The notes beneath the pieces are model-generated. The model was not told the origin of the DNA, made no database searches, and was given only the letters and a program-made list of their open reading frames with translations. Positions 1 through 6,444 of a stretch of 9,534 bases of DNA are shown here, in pieces (within the stretch, counting starts at the first letter, position 1; each line of letters starts with the position of its first letter). The DNA is taken from positions 1-9,534 of the forward strand of contig CANQCX010000061.1 in assembly GCA_947591115.1 (NCBI GenBank). The letters run 5' to 3'. The translations under genes and the position numbers were made by a program. This stretch comes from an uncultured Lachnospiraceae bacterium. Lineage in GTDB: Bacteria > Bacillota > Clostridia > Lachnospirales > Lachnospiraceae.

Positions 1-464
1 CGGACTTCGCATTTGGCGATGATATCGCCCGTATCCAGTCCCTCATCCATACGCATAATCGTAACGCCCGTAATCTCATCGCCGTTGATGACCGCCCACT
101 GGATCGGGGACGCTCCCCGATATTTCGGAAGCAGGGAAGCATGTACGTTGATGCAGCCATACTTCGGGAGGTCGAGAACCGCCTTCGGGAGAATCTGTCC
201 GAATGCGGCAACAATGATCAGATCCGGACAAAAGCGTTTTAGATAAGAAATGCTTTCCGGCTCCTTGATCTTTTTCGGCTGAAAAACCGGAATGTTGTGG
301 GAAATTGCGCATTCCTTTACCGGAGGCGCCTGCATGGCTTTTCCCCGTCCTTTCGGCTTATCCGGCTGGGTAACCGCCAAAACCACCTCATGTCCCGCCT
401 TTAGGATTTCTTCCAGCGCCGCCGACGCAAAATCCGGAGTTCCCATAAAAATTACACGCATCAT
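1..464 (-). CDS. fmt: Methionyl-tRNA formyltransferase, N-terminal part (cut by window edge)
   Basis: Transfers a formyl group from 10-formyltetrahydrofolate to the amino group of Met-tRNA(fMet) in the cytoplasm, producing the bacterial initiator tRNA. About 154 of the usual ~310 residues are visible; the 3' half lies beyond base 1. The N terminus reads MRVIFMGTPDF, typical of the family. Numbering from that Met, the signature SLLPKYRG is at about 109-116. The catalytic triad of the family is present as N105 and H107 (INVHASLLP) and D143 (GLDTGD). Two tandem ATG codons (464 and 461) directly follow the def stop. An AGAGGA ribosome site at 477-472 is 7 nt from the first and 10 nt from the second, so the first was chosen, though the family start favours the second. 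The gene abuts def and is surely co-transcribed with priA and def. Identification is firm; only the exact start is open. Confidence 0.96.
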   Translation of the reverse strand, partial: MMRVIFMGTPDFASAALEEILKAGHEVVLAVTQPDKPKGRGKAMQAPPVKECAISHNIPVFQPKKIKEPESISYLKRFCPDLIIVAAFGQILPKAVLDLPKYGCINVHASLLPKYRGASPIQWAVINGDEITGVTIMRMDEGLDTGDIIAKCEV

Positions 465-941
465 TTACTCATCCTCTTTTTCATAAACAACATCATGCAG
501 GCCGCCCATCACTTTTTCCGTATACATATGGCCGTCCAGATGATCGACCTCATGACAGATGCAGCGCGCCAGCAGTTCGGTGCCTTCGATCTCATGCTCC
601 TGCATTTCCTCGTCCAGATAGCGCGCCCTGACGTGATTCGGTCTCGTTACGCTCCCCGCTTTTCCCGGAAGGCTCAAGCAGCCTTCGTCGCCCGTCTGCT
701 CGCCGGACGTTTCCAAAATGACCGGATTTATCATAACAAGCGGTCCTTCGCCTACGTCAATGACGACCAGCCTCCGCAGAATACCGACCTGAGGCGCCGC
801 CAGTCCCACTCCGTTTGCATCATACATCGTATCGATCATATCGCCGATCAAAGTACGGATTTTGGGAGTGATTTCCGTAATCTCCCTGCATGTTTTCGTA
901 AGTACCGGGTCTCCCTGAACCCGAATGGTTCTTAATGCCAT
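465..941 (-). CDS. def: Peptide deformylase
   Basis: Metal-dependent (usually Fe2+) hydrolase that removes the formyl group from the N-terminal methionine of nascent proteins at the ribosome. The 158-residue product carries all three family motifs: GVGLAAPQVG at 44-53, EGCLSLP at 86-92 (metal ligand C88), and CHEVDHLDG at 129-137 (ligands H130 and H134, catalytic E131). The usual Gln before the HExxH motif is Cys here. An in-frame ATG at 962 overlaps the priA stop, but the ATG at 941 is preferred: AGGAGG lies 8 nt upstream of it and it gives the conserved start MALRTIRVQGDPVL. The gene sits between priA and fmt. The pairing with fmt is functional, since one enzyme adds the formyl group and the other removes it. 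Length fits the short Gram-positive/clostridial form. Confidence 0.97.
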   Translation of the reverse strand: MALRTIRVQGDPVLTKTCREITEITPKIRTLIGDMIDTMYDANGVGLAAPQVGILRRLVVIDVGEGPLVMINPVILETSGEQTGDEGCLSLPGKAGSVTRPNHVRARYLDEEMQEHEIEGTELLARCICHEVDHLDGHMYTEKVMGGLHDVVYEKEDE

Positions 942-949
942 TTTGATAA

Positions 950-955
950 CCTCCT
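950..955 (-). promoter_or_regulatory. Ribosome binding site of def (decides the start)
   Basis: AGGAGG on the minus strand, 8 nt before the ATG at 941. It lies between the two possible def starts and so rules in favour of 941 over the ATG at 962, which overlaps the priA stop codon. Confidence 0.85.
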
Positions 956-958
956 GTT

Positions 959-3187
959 TCAAAATCCGCTCATCGGATTAAAATCAAACTGCAGCTTTAC
1001 CTCTTTGGAAAATAACTGCTCTTTCTGCTTTTTTTCAATTGCGTCCTTGATCCGGACGAGCAGCCGGTAGTCCGCAGTCTTAAAATAAATGACCTTCCGG
1101 TAAAGATCGTTCAGCTTTGCCACCGACGCATCCGCGGGTCCGATCATCCAAAGCTGCGGCGTCTTTTCCCAGCCGTCTAAAAATTCCTTTAATTTTTCGC
1201 AGTCCGTCTCCAGCTGCTTTTCGTCAAACGACGTAAGCAGGACGACCAAAAGATTCCAGACCGGAGGATAGGAAAGCAGCTTCCGGTACTCCATCTCCTG
1301 CCGGTAAAACGCTTCATAATCCTGCGTCTGCGCCGCGCGGACTGCATAGTGCTGCGGGGCATACGACTGAATCACTACCTGCCCCGGCGTTTTTCCGCGT
1401 CCTACGCGTCCCGCCGCCTGCGTCAGAAGCTGAAACGTACGCTCCGCCGCATGAAAGTCACTGGCATACAGCGACAGATCGGCAGCCAGAATCCCCATTA
1501 ACGTTACATTTGCAAAATCATGCCCTTTGACGATCATCTGCGTCCCGATCAGGATATCCGCCTCATGGCTGCCGAACGCCTGAAGAATCTTTTCGTATCC
1601 GTCCTTTTCCCGCGTCGTATCAAAATCCATACGAAGGACGCGCGCGTCCGGAAACCGTTCTTTTACCAGCAGTTCAATTTTCTGCGTACCCGCCTTAAAA
1701 CCGCTGATATATTTCGAGCTGCACGACGGGCACACATGCGGAACCGGCTCGGTGTAGCCGCAGTAGTGGCATACCATCCTGCCGTCTCCATGCTGGCTCA
1801 GCGTCACGTCACAATGCGGACATTTGACCGCTTCTCCGCACGCCCTGCAGGCAACCACTCCCGAAATGCCGCGCCGGTTTAAAAAAAGCATAATCTGCTG
1901 CTTTTTGGAAAGCCGTTCCTCCATCAGCTCCTGAAGCCGTCTGCTTAAAATGGAACGGTTCCCGTCCCTTAGTTCTTCCCGCAGATCAACCACCTCGCAT
2001 TCCGGAAGCGGTTTTTCCTCTACCCGCTGCGTCAGTTCTAAAAGACGGTAAATGCCGCATTGGGCGCGGTAATAGCTTTCTACGGAAGGCGTAGCCGAAC
2101 CCAGCAGCACGCTTGCGCCGCACAGCCGCGCACGCTCGATCGCCGTCTCCCTTGCATGATAGCGCGGAACCGTCTCGCTCTTATAGGAGGTTTCATGCTC
2201 CTCGTCGATGATGATGAGTCCCAGCCTCGCAAACGGGGCAAACAGCGCCGACCTCGGACCGATCATAATGTCAATATCCCCGTTTTTGGCGCGGAGATAC
2301 TGGTCGTAACGTTCTCCTGCGGAAAGCCGCGAATTCAAAATCGATACCCGATCGCCAAAGCGGTTGTAAAACCGCATGACCGTCTGATACGTCAGGGCGA
2401 TCTCCGGAATCAGCACGATCGCCTGTCTGCCCTGCTGAATCATATGTGCGATCAGTTCCATGTAGACCTCGGTTTTTCCACTTCCGGTAACCCCTTTTAA
2501 AAGATACGTGGTACGCAGACCGCTGTCAAACTCTTTCTGAACAGTGTTTACCACCTCTTTTTGCCGGTCATTCAGCTCTATGTCGTATTTTTTTTGCGCG
2601 ATCCTGTGAACCGGATTGCGGTATACCTGCTCCGCGTCGATGCGCAGAATGCCAAGCTCCTGCATCCGTTTGATGGCTGCAGGGGAAATATGCAATTTTT
2701 GCGTCACAATCGCATAATCCAGAATTTTTTCCTGCATCAGCTCCCGAAGAAGCCTTGCCATCGCCGTTGCATGGCGGTTTTCCAGCAACGCCAACTGCTG
2801 CGCGGCTTCCTTCTCAGAAAGCAGCAGTTTGAGAAAACGCCTCTGCTTTTCCTTTGTCCTGCGCCGGATGGGCAGCACCGTCTTCAACGCCTGATTCATG
2901 GTGGAACCATAATTCCGCTTCATCCATGACGCAAGCGCGATGAGCTGCGACTCTATGGCAACGCCGTCCTCCGATATGCCAAGCAGCGGACGTATTTTGG
3001 AAACCTCGTACTCCGCCTCCTGCGTAAGTTCTACCACATAGCCGTTTATCGTGCGCGTTCCAAAAGGAATCTGAACCTGCATCCCGACTTCCAGCCGCTC
3101 CTTTAGCTCCTCCGGAACCCGATACTGAAAGGTCTTATCCAATTTTTCATGAGAAATATCTACGATCACATTGGCGTATACTGCCAC
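959..3187 (-). CDS. priA: Primosomal protein N' (replication restart helicase PriA)
   Basis: Superfamily 2 DNA helicase that recognises stalled or collapsed forks and loads the replicative helicase away from oriC. The 742-residue product starts with GTG, with GAGG 7 nt upstream. Visible parts are an N-terminal 3'-end-binding domain (about 1-105), Walker A GVTGSGKT (232-239), the DEEH box (328-331), motif GSATPS (363-368), and QAAGRVGR (590-597, motif VI). Eight zinc-binding cysteines form four pairs: C447/C450, C456/C459, C473/C476 and C486/C489. The length is normal for PriA. The segment VSILNSRLS has Asn285 where PriA proteins usually have His. The gene is first in the run with def and fmt; its stop lies 17 nt before the chosen def start. 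A good promoter lies upstream at 3250-3222. Confidence 0.97.
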   Translation of the reverse strand: MAVYANVIVDISHEKLDKTFQYRVPEELKERLEVGMQVQIPFGTRTINGYVVELTQEAEYEVSKIRPLLGISEDGVAIESQLIALASWMKRNYGSTMNQALKTVLPIRRRTKEKQRRFLKLLLSEKEAAQQLALLENRHATAMARLLRELMQEKILDYAIVTQKLHISPAAIKRMQELGILRIDAEQVYRNPVHRIAQKKYDIELNDRQKEVVNTVQKEFDSGLRTTYLLKGVTGSGKTEVYMELIAHMIQQGRQAIVLIPEIALTYQTVMRFYNRFGDRVSILNSRLSAGERYDQYLRAKNGDIDIMIGPRSALFAPFARLGLIIIDEEHETSYKSETVPRYHARETAIERARLCGASVLLGSATPSVESYYRAQCGIYRLLELTQRVEEKPLPECEVVDLREELRDGNRSILSRRLQELMEERLSKKQQIMLFLNRRGISGVVACRACGEAVKCPHCDVTLSQHGDGRMVCHYCGYTEPVPHVCPSCSSKYISGFKAGTQKIELLVKERFPDARVLRMDFDTTREKDGYEKILQAFGSHEADILIGTQMIVKGHDFANVTLMGILAADLSLYASDFHAAERTFQLLTQAAGRVGRGKTPGQVVIQSYAPQHYAVRAAQTQDYEAFYRQEMEYRKLLSYPPVWNLLVVLLTSFDEKQLETDCEKLKEFLDGWEKTPQLWMIGPADASVAKLNDLYRKVIYFKTADYRLLVRIKDAIEKKQKEQLFSKEVKLQFDFNPMSGF

Positions 3188-3221
3188 GCACTCACCTCAA
3201 ATTTCCTTCTTGATCTGTTTT

Positions 3222-3250
3222 ATTATATGTTAATTCATACATTTTTACAA
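3222..3250 (-). promoter_or_regulatory. Promoter of priA-def-fmt
   Basis: Minus-strand -35 TTGTAA (3250-3245), a 17-nt spacer, and -10 TATAAT (3227-3222). The predicted transcript starts near 3215, giving a leader of about 28 nt before the priA GTG. The match to a housekeeping sigma-70/SigA promoter is good and the position is right; the assignment is by sequence only. Confidence 0.7.
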
Positions 3251-3354
3251 GCAGTGCCTTCTCTGCCGCAAAAAAATCTTTCATTCTGTGAATATCGGAA
3301 AGCATTTCGGAAATAATAAAAAAGAAATACAACGGTGCAAAAAGAGGAACGGAA

Positions 3355-3759
3355 ATGAATCGGAAAAACTTTTTTATCTGCGGTCTGACCGGCTGGTGCA
3401 TGGAGATCCTGTTTACCTCCGTCGGAACGATCAGCCGGAGCGATCTGCGGCTTCTGGGACAGACGTCCATCTGGATGTTTCCCATTTACGGAATGGCGGC
3501 CTGTATCTGCCCGCTGTACCGTAAAATCAGCCGATGGCCTGTCATCTGCCGCAGCGCGTTATATTCCGTATGCATTATGGGCGGAGAATTTATCAGCGGG
3601 AGCATCTTAAAACGATTTTCCCTCTGCCCATGGGATTATACCGGCTCCCGATACAACATCAACGGCATCGTCCGGCTGGACTATATGCCGTTTTGGATGG
3701 CGGCAGGCCTTGTCTTCGAACGGCTTCTTTGTGGGCAAGGCGTCCAAAATCATATCTAA
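3355..3759 (+). CDS. Small membrane protein of the CmpB-like putative ABC-transporter permease family
   Basis: A 134-residue hydrophobic protein with AGAGGA (3343-3348) 6 nt before the ATG. Residues GWCMEILFTSVG (13-24), FPIYGMAA (42-49), GEFISGSIL (77-85) and the pair WDYT (93-96) and NINGIVRLDY (101-110) match the pattern of the Pfam family known as putative ABC transporter permease (CmpB type). Hydrophobic stretches at about 6-24, 38-54, 64-86 and 111-126 suggest four membrane passes. No ATPase or binding-protein gene is nearby, so a transporter role is doubtful and the true function is unknown. It is a lone plus-strand gene, divergent from priA and convergent with pyrI. No convincing promoter was found in the AT-rich 3260-3340 stretch; the best candidate is AATAAT at 3312-3317 with a poor -35. 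The family call is from recalled motifs. Confidence 0.82.
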   Translation: MNRKNFFICGLTGWCMEILFTSVGTISRSDLRLLGQTSIWMFPIYGMAACICPLYRKISRWPVICRSALYSVCIMGGEFISGSILKRFSLCPWDYTGSRYNINGIVRLDYMPFWMAAGLVFERLLCGQGVQNHI

Positions 3760-3785
3760 AAGAGACAGCGGACGGCTGTCTCTTT
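3759..3785. terminator. Bidirectional intrinsic terminator between the CmpB-like gene and pyrI
   Basis: A perfect 11-bp stem, AAAGAGACAGC (3759-3769) with GCTGTCTCTTT (3775-3785), closes a 5-nt loop. The A-rich left arm and T-rich right arm give a U-rich tail in both directions, suiting the two convergent genes that end at 3759 (+) and 3816 (-). The left arm begins on the last base of the plus-strand stop codon. Confidence 0.85.
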
Positions 3786-3815
3786 CTATTTGTGTCATAG
3801 GAAATTCCGCAAACG

Positions 3816-4256
3816 TCATTTCCTGCGGTTCGGATTGGTATACTTCTCCTCGCAGTATTTACAGCGGTAGACCTCCTTTTTCTCGTCCGTAAGCAAAAAG
3901 ATCTGATCCAGCTCCTGTTCTACGGAGGTAATGCACCGCGGATTCTTGCACCGGATGACATTTTTGACCTGCTTCGGAAGCGTCAGCGCCCTTTTTTCCA
4001 CGATAACGCTGCCCTTGATGACATTGACGGTAATGTTGTGGTCGATAAATCCCAGTATATCCAGATCCAGCGCTTCGATCGGACATTCGACTTTGATGAT
4101 GTCCTTTTTTCCCATTTTGTTGCTCTTGGCATTTTTGATGATCGCCACCGCACAATCCAGCTTGTCCAGCTTTAAGTCGTGATAGATCCGAAGGCTCATG
4201 CCCGCCTGAATATGATCAAGTACAAATCCTTCGCTGATCCCGCTAATATTTAACAT
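3816..4256 (-). CDS. pyrI: Aspartate carbamoyltransferase regulatory subunit
   Basis: Regulatory chain of aspartate transcarbamoylase. It binds effector nucleotides (CTP/ATP in E. coli) in its N-terminal domain and contacts the catalytic chain through a C-terminal zinc domain. The product has 146 residues. The four zinc cysteines are C103 and C108 (CKNPRC) and C132 and C135 (CKYC), spaced as in E. coli PyrI. The allosteric domain spans about 1-97 and includes the hydrophobic SGSVIVEKR-type region near residues 80-90 (here KGSVIVEKR). The start at 4256 has AGGAGG 6 nt upstream; this site overlaps the TAG stop of pyrB, and the gap between the genes is 10 nt, so the two are co-transcribed and probably translationally linked. 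A terminator follows 30 nt after the stop. Confidence 0.97.
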   Translation of the reverse strand: MLNISGISEGFVLDHIQAGMSLRIYHDLKLDKLDCAVAIIKNAKSNKMGKKDIIKVECPIEALDLDILGFIDHNITVNVIKGSVIVEKRALTLPKQVKNVIRCKNPRCITSVEQELDQIFLLTDEKKEVYRCKYCEEKYTNPNRRK

Positions 4257-4266
4257 AAACCGCCTC

Positions 4267-5187
4267 CTAATCCACCTGAATCCCCAAAAGTGTCAGAATC
4301 AAAGCCATCCGCACATAAACGCCGTACTGCGCCTGTTTAAAATACGCGGCGCGCGGATCGCTGTCTACCTCCACAGAAATCTCATTGACGCGCGGCAGCG
4401 GATGAAGCACCAGCATATCCTCTTTCGCCAGCTCCATTTTTGCTTTTGTCAGAATATAGTAATCTTTCAGCCGGATATAATCTTCCTCATTAAAAAAGCG
4501 CTCTCTCTGCACCCTTGTCATATAAAGCACATCCAGCCGCGTCATAGCGTCCTCCAGACGTTCCACTTCTTCAAACTCCACCTGATTGGCGCGCAGCACA
4601 TCATCCCTGATATAACTTGGGATCCGGAGTTCTTCCGGAGAAATCAGAACAAAGTGCACATTTTTGTAACGGATCAGCGCATTGATCAGCGAATGCACCG
4701 TTCTGCCGAATTTCAGGTCGCCGCACAGTCCGATCGTAATATCGGAAAGCCTTCCCTTTAAAGAGCGGATGGTCAGCAGATCCGTAAGCGTCTGCGTCGG
4801 ATGCTGATGTCCGCCGTCTCCCGCATTGATTACCGGAATCAGGGATTTCTGGGATGCTACAAGAGCCGCGCCCTCTTTCGGATGACGGATCGCGCAAATA
4901 TCCGCATAGCAGGATATTACCCGAATGGTATCGGAAACGCTTTCGCCTTTTGCCGCTGAGGAAGAACCGGCTTCCGAAAACCCTAATACGGAACCTCCAA
5001 GATTAAGCATTGCCGCCTCGAAGCTTAACCTTGTTCGGGTACTCGGCTCATAAAAACAGGTCGCAAGCTTCTTCCCTGCACATGCATGGGCATATTTGTC
5101 TGGGTTCTTCTCAATGTCGTTCGCCAGATCCAAAAGCTTGTCCAGTTCTTCCACCGAGAAATCCAGAGGACTCATCAAATGTCGCAT
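4267..5187 (-). CDS. pyrB: Aspartate carbamoyltransferase catalytic subunit
   Basis: Joins carbamoyl phosphate and L-aspartate to give N-carbamoyl-L-aspartate, the first committed step of pyrimidine synthesis. The 306-residue product has normal length. The carbamoyl-phosphate loop is FYEPSTRTRLSFE (45-57). Other active-site positions by family alignment are K80 (SSAAKGES), R101 (AIRHPKE), H129 (HPTQTL), R162 (KFGRTVHS), R225 (MTRVQRERF) and LHPLPR (261-266). The start at 5187 has AGGAGG at 5199-5194, 6 nt upstream. It is first in a two-gene pyrBI unit; holoenzyme assembly with PyrI is expected. No other pyr gene is present in the window. The leader is only about 24 nt, so no PyrR-type attenuator fits. 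Confidence 0.98.
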   Translation of the reverse strand: MRHLMSPLDFSVEELDKLLDLANDIEKNPDKYAHACAGKKLATCFYEPSTRTRLSFEAAMLNLGGSVLGFSEAGSSSAAKGESVSDTIRVISCYADICAIRHPKEGAALVASQKSLIPVINAGDGGHQHPTQTLTDLLTIRSLKGRLSDITIGLCGDLKFGRTVHSLINALIRYKNVHFVLISPEELRIPSYIRDDVLRANQVEFEEVERLEDAMTRLDVLYMTRVQRERFFNEEDYIRLKDYYILTKAKMELAKEDMLVLHPLPRVNEISVEVDSDPRAAYFKQAQYGVYVRMALILTLLGIQVD

Positions 5188-5205
5188 TTTATTCCTCCTC
5201 GATCA

Positions 5206-5257
5206 TGCATTTTTTCTATCATATAATAACAGGGCACAGAATTCAAGCAAAAATGCA
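5206..5257. repeat. Inverted repeat flanking the pyrB promoter
   Basis: TGCATTTTT (5206-5214) and AAAAATGCA (5249-5257) are perfect 9-bp inverted copies with centres 43 bp apart. One half lies at the predicted pyrB start site, the other just upstream of its -35 and next to the -35 of the divergent gene. It could be a pair of operator half-sites or chance in AT-rich DNA. Confidence 0.5.
5218..5246 (-). promoter_or_regulatory. Promoter of pyrBI
   Basis: Minus-strand -35 TTGAAT (5246-5241), a 17-nt spacer, and -10 TATGAT (5223-5218). Transcription would start near 5211, inside a run of six A residues, leaving a leader of about 24 nt that is mostly ribosome site. It is back-to-back with the plus-strand promoter at 5258-5286. 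Confidence 0.75.
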
Positions 5258-5286
5258 GTGACAATTTAGGAAAGCTATAGTACAAT
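5258..5286 (+). promoter_or_regulatory. Promoter of the PH-domain gene
   Basis: Plus-strand -35 GTGACA (5258-5263), a 17-nt spacer, and -10 TACAAT (5281-5286). The predicted start near 5293 gives a leader of about 62 nt. Its -35 is 11 bp from the -35 of the divergent pyrB promoter, so the two may compete for polymerase or share a regulator. Confidence 0.65.
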
Positions 5287-5290
5287 AAGA

Positions 5291-5324
5291 AAAACCGCAG
5301 GCGGCGAGGTTTTGCAAACGCCTG
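5291..5324 (+). repeat. Two overlapping inverted repeats in the PH-gene leader
   Basis: AAAACC (5291-5296) pairs with GGTTTT (5308-5313), and CAGGCG (5298-5303) pairs with CGCCTG (5319-5324). The stems interlock, so only one can form at a time unless a pseudoknot forms. They lie at the 5' end of the predicted transcript, well upstream of the ribosome site (AAGGAG, 5343-5348). No known riboswitch is recognised. Confidence 0.35.
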
Positions 5325-5355
5325 ACCAAAAATGAAAATTTAAAGGAGAACAATC

Positions 5356-5766
5356 ATGCAAGAGGAAAAAGAATTTCAGGATGAGATCATTTATAAAGAA
5401 CGGAAACGCCTTTTGTTTTTCGGACTTCCCTGGACGTTTGTCAAATATACCGTAACTCCGGAGCTGGTTACGATCAATCAGGGACTGTTCAATACGGTGG
5501 AAAACGACTGCTATATGTATAAAATACAGGATGTCCAGCTCAATACTTCGCTGCTGGAGCGTATCTTCGGACTGGGAACCGTCGTCTGCTATACGGGCGA
5601 TGTTACCCATGCGGAGCTGCAGCTGCAGCACATCCGGCATTCCAAAGATATCAAATCCTATCTGATGCGCACCTCGGAAGAAGCGCGCCTGAAACGCAGA
5701 ACGCTGAATACGGTTGACATCGGCGCACGCGATCTGGACGATCCCGAAATCTTAAACGAACTGTAA
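5356..5766 (+). CDS. Bacterial PH-domain protein (bPH_2/YdbS-like, soluble)
   Basis: A 136-residue protein with AAGGAG 7 nt before the ATG. Residues about 28-105 fit the bacterial pleckstrin-homology-like domain (bPH_2, former DUF304). The evidence is the run YTVTPELVTINQGLF followed by the hallmark YKIQDVQLNTSLLERIFGLGTV (split: YKIQDVQ 55-61, LLERIFGLGTV 66-76), then a beta-rich segment ending at the IRHSKDIKSYL helix. YdbS-type relatives usually have two membrane helices before this domain. Here there are none, so the protein is probably cytoplasmic or bound to a membrane partner. The C-terminal third (about 107-136) is charged and shows no domain. It is transcribed alone, divergently from pyrB. 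Its function is unknown. Confidence 0.82.
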   Translation: MQEEKEFQDEIIYKERKRLLFFGLPWTFVKYTVTPELVTINQGLFNTVENDCYMYKIQDVQLNTSLLERIFGLGTVVCYTGDVTHAELQLQHIRHSKDIKSYLMRTSEEARLKRRTLNTVDIGARDLDDPEILNEL

Positions 5767-5793
5767 AATAAAGCTCCGTAAAACAAAGAGCAG

Positions 5794-5819
5794 GCTGCCG
5801 GACTAGCAGGGCCGGCAGC
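5794..5819 (-). terminator. Hairpin at the end of the J-protein operon
   Basis: A perfect 8-bp stem, GCTGCCGG with CCGGCAGC, around a 10-nt loop. Read on the minus strand, it is followed after a few bases by the T-rich stretch CTCTTTGTTTTA. One arm encodes the last cysteines of the J-domain protein, and its TAG stop sits in the loop. The T run is imperfect and starts several bases from the stem. On the plus strand no U-run follows, so it would serve the PH gene poorly. Confidence 0.55.
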
Positions 5820-6444
5820 AGCAGTTGCAGAGCAGATTCATGCAGACAAGGCTCATGCAGAAGTTCCCGTAATTGGAATACGGCCGCTCATAGCCGCTTC
5901 CCATATGCATATACCATGTGCCGCCGTTGTTTAAATACTGCTGGAACCGGCGGTACTCCAAATTGCCCGGCTCCAATGACAGCGCGTGATTGATCTGTTC
6001 GATCGCCATCGCGGTATTGCCCGCGCCGGCATGCGCCATCGCGCTGTAATAATACCACCTTCCCTTTCGCTCTCCAAACGGAATATCCTCCAGCACATGC
6101 AGCGCCTCCGCGTAGCAGCGGTTGCGGATATAATTGAATGCCGCCTGAAGTCTCGGCGATTCCGCATCCGTTGAGGAACCGTAGCGGTTCCCATAAGAAT
6201 ACTCTCCGCGAAAGCCGCCAAACGGATTATCGTCGTAGCCTCCAAAACTCCCCTGCTGCCGCTCTTTCATGATCTGGTCATACGCCTGCTGCACCTGCTT
6301 AAATTTCTCCTCCGCCTGCGCCTTGTTCGGGTTGTTGACATTGGCATCCGGATGATATCTCCGGCTCAGGTTTCGATATGCTTTCTTTATCTCTTCATCC
6401 GATGCATTGCGTGATACGCCAAGCACCTGATATGGATCCGTCAT
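5803..6444 (-). CDS. J-domain protein with TPR-like middle and C-terminal cysteine cluster
   Basis: The 213-residue product starts with a J-domain (about 1-62) carrying HPD at 31-33, the motif that stimulates the ATPase of DnaK-type chaperones. A Gly/Phe/Tyr-rich linker follows (about 65-92). A helical segment at about 97-170 looks like one to two TPR repeats: YAEALHVLEDI, then RWYYYSAMAHAGAGNTAMAI and INHALSLEPG. The end is unusual, with seven cysteines in the last 18 residues (196, 201, 206, 208-210, 213), the last reading LLCNCCCRPC. It lacks the zinc-finger and C-terminal domains of canonical DnaJ, so it is not the general cochaperone. The start ATG overlaps the TGA of the DUF5685 gene (ATGA), with GAAGG 7 nt upstream, so translation is coupled. 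The cysteine tail could bind metal, carry a lipid or be redox-active; I cannot tell which. Confidence 0.9.
   Translation of the reverse strand: MTDPYQVLGVSRNASDEEIKKAYRNLSRRYHPDANVNNPNKAQAEEKFKQVQQAYDQIMKERQQGSFGGYDDNPFGGFRGEYSYGNRYGSSTDAESPRLQAAFNYIRNRCYAEALHVLEDIPFGERKGRWYYYSAMAHAGAGNTAMAIEQINHALSLEPGNLEYRRFQQYLNNGGTWYMHMGSGYERPYSNYGNFCMSLVCMNLLCNCCCRPC

Noticed and set aside
495..935. Plus-strand 146-codon frame opposite def
   Set aside because: It is fully antisense to peptide deformylase, whose three motifs are intact; the length reflects GC bias in the complementary frame.
942..962. Longer def start at ATG 962 (seven extra residues)
   Set aside because: This extension contains the AGGAGG site itself and overlaps the priA stop; the ATG at 941 gives the conserved N terminus.
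3260..3340. Possible plus-strand promoter for the CmpB-like gene
   Set aside because: AT-rich hexamers such as AATAAT occur, but no -35 with proper spacing matches better than 3 of 6 bases.
3192..3485. Minus-strand 97-codon frame upstream of priA, ending MYELTYNKTDQEGNLR
   Set aside because: It runs antisense through the start of the CmpB-like gene and across the priA promoter; its end lies in the predicted priA leader. No ribosome site or recognisable family supports it.
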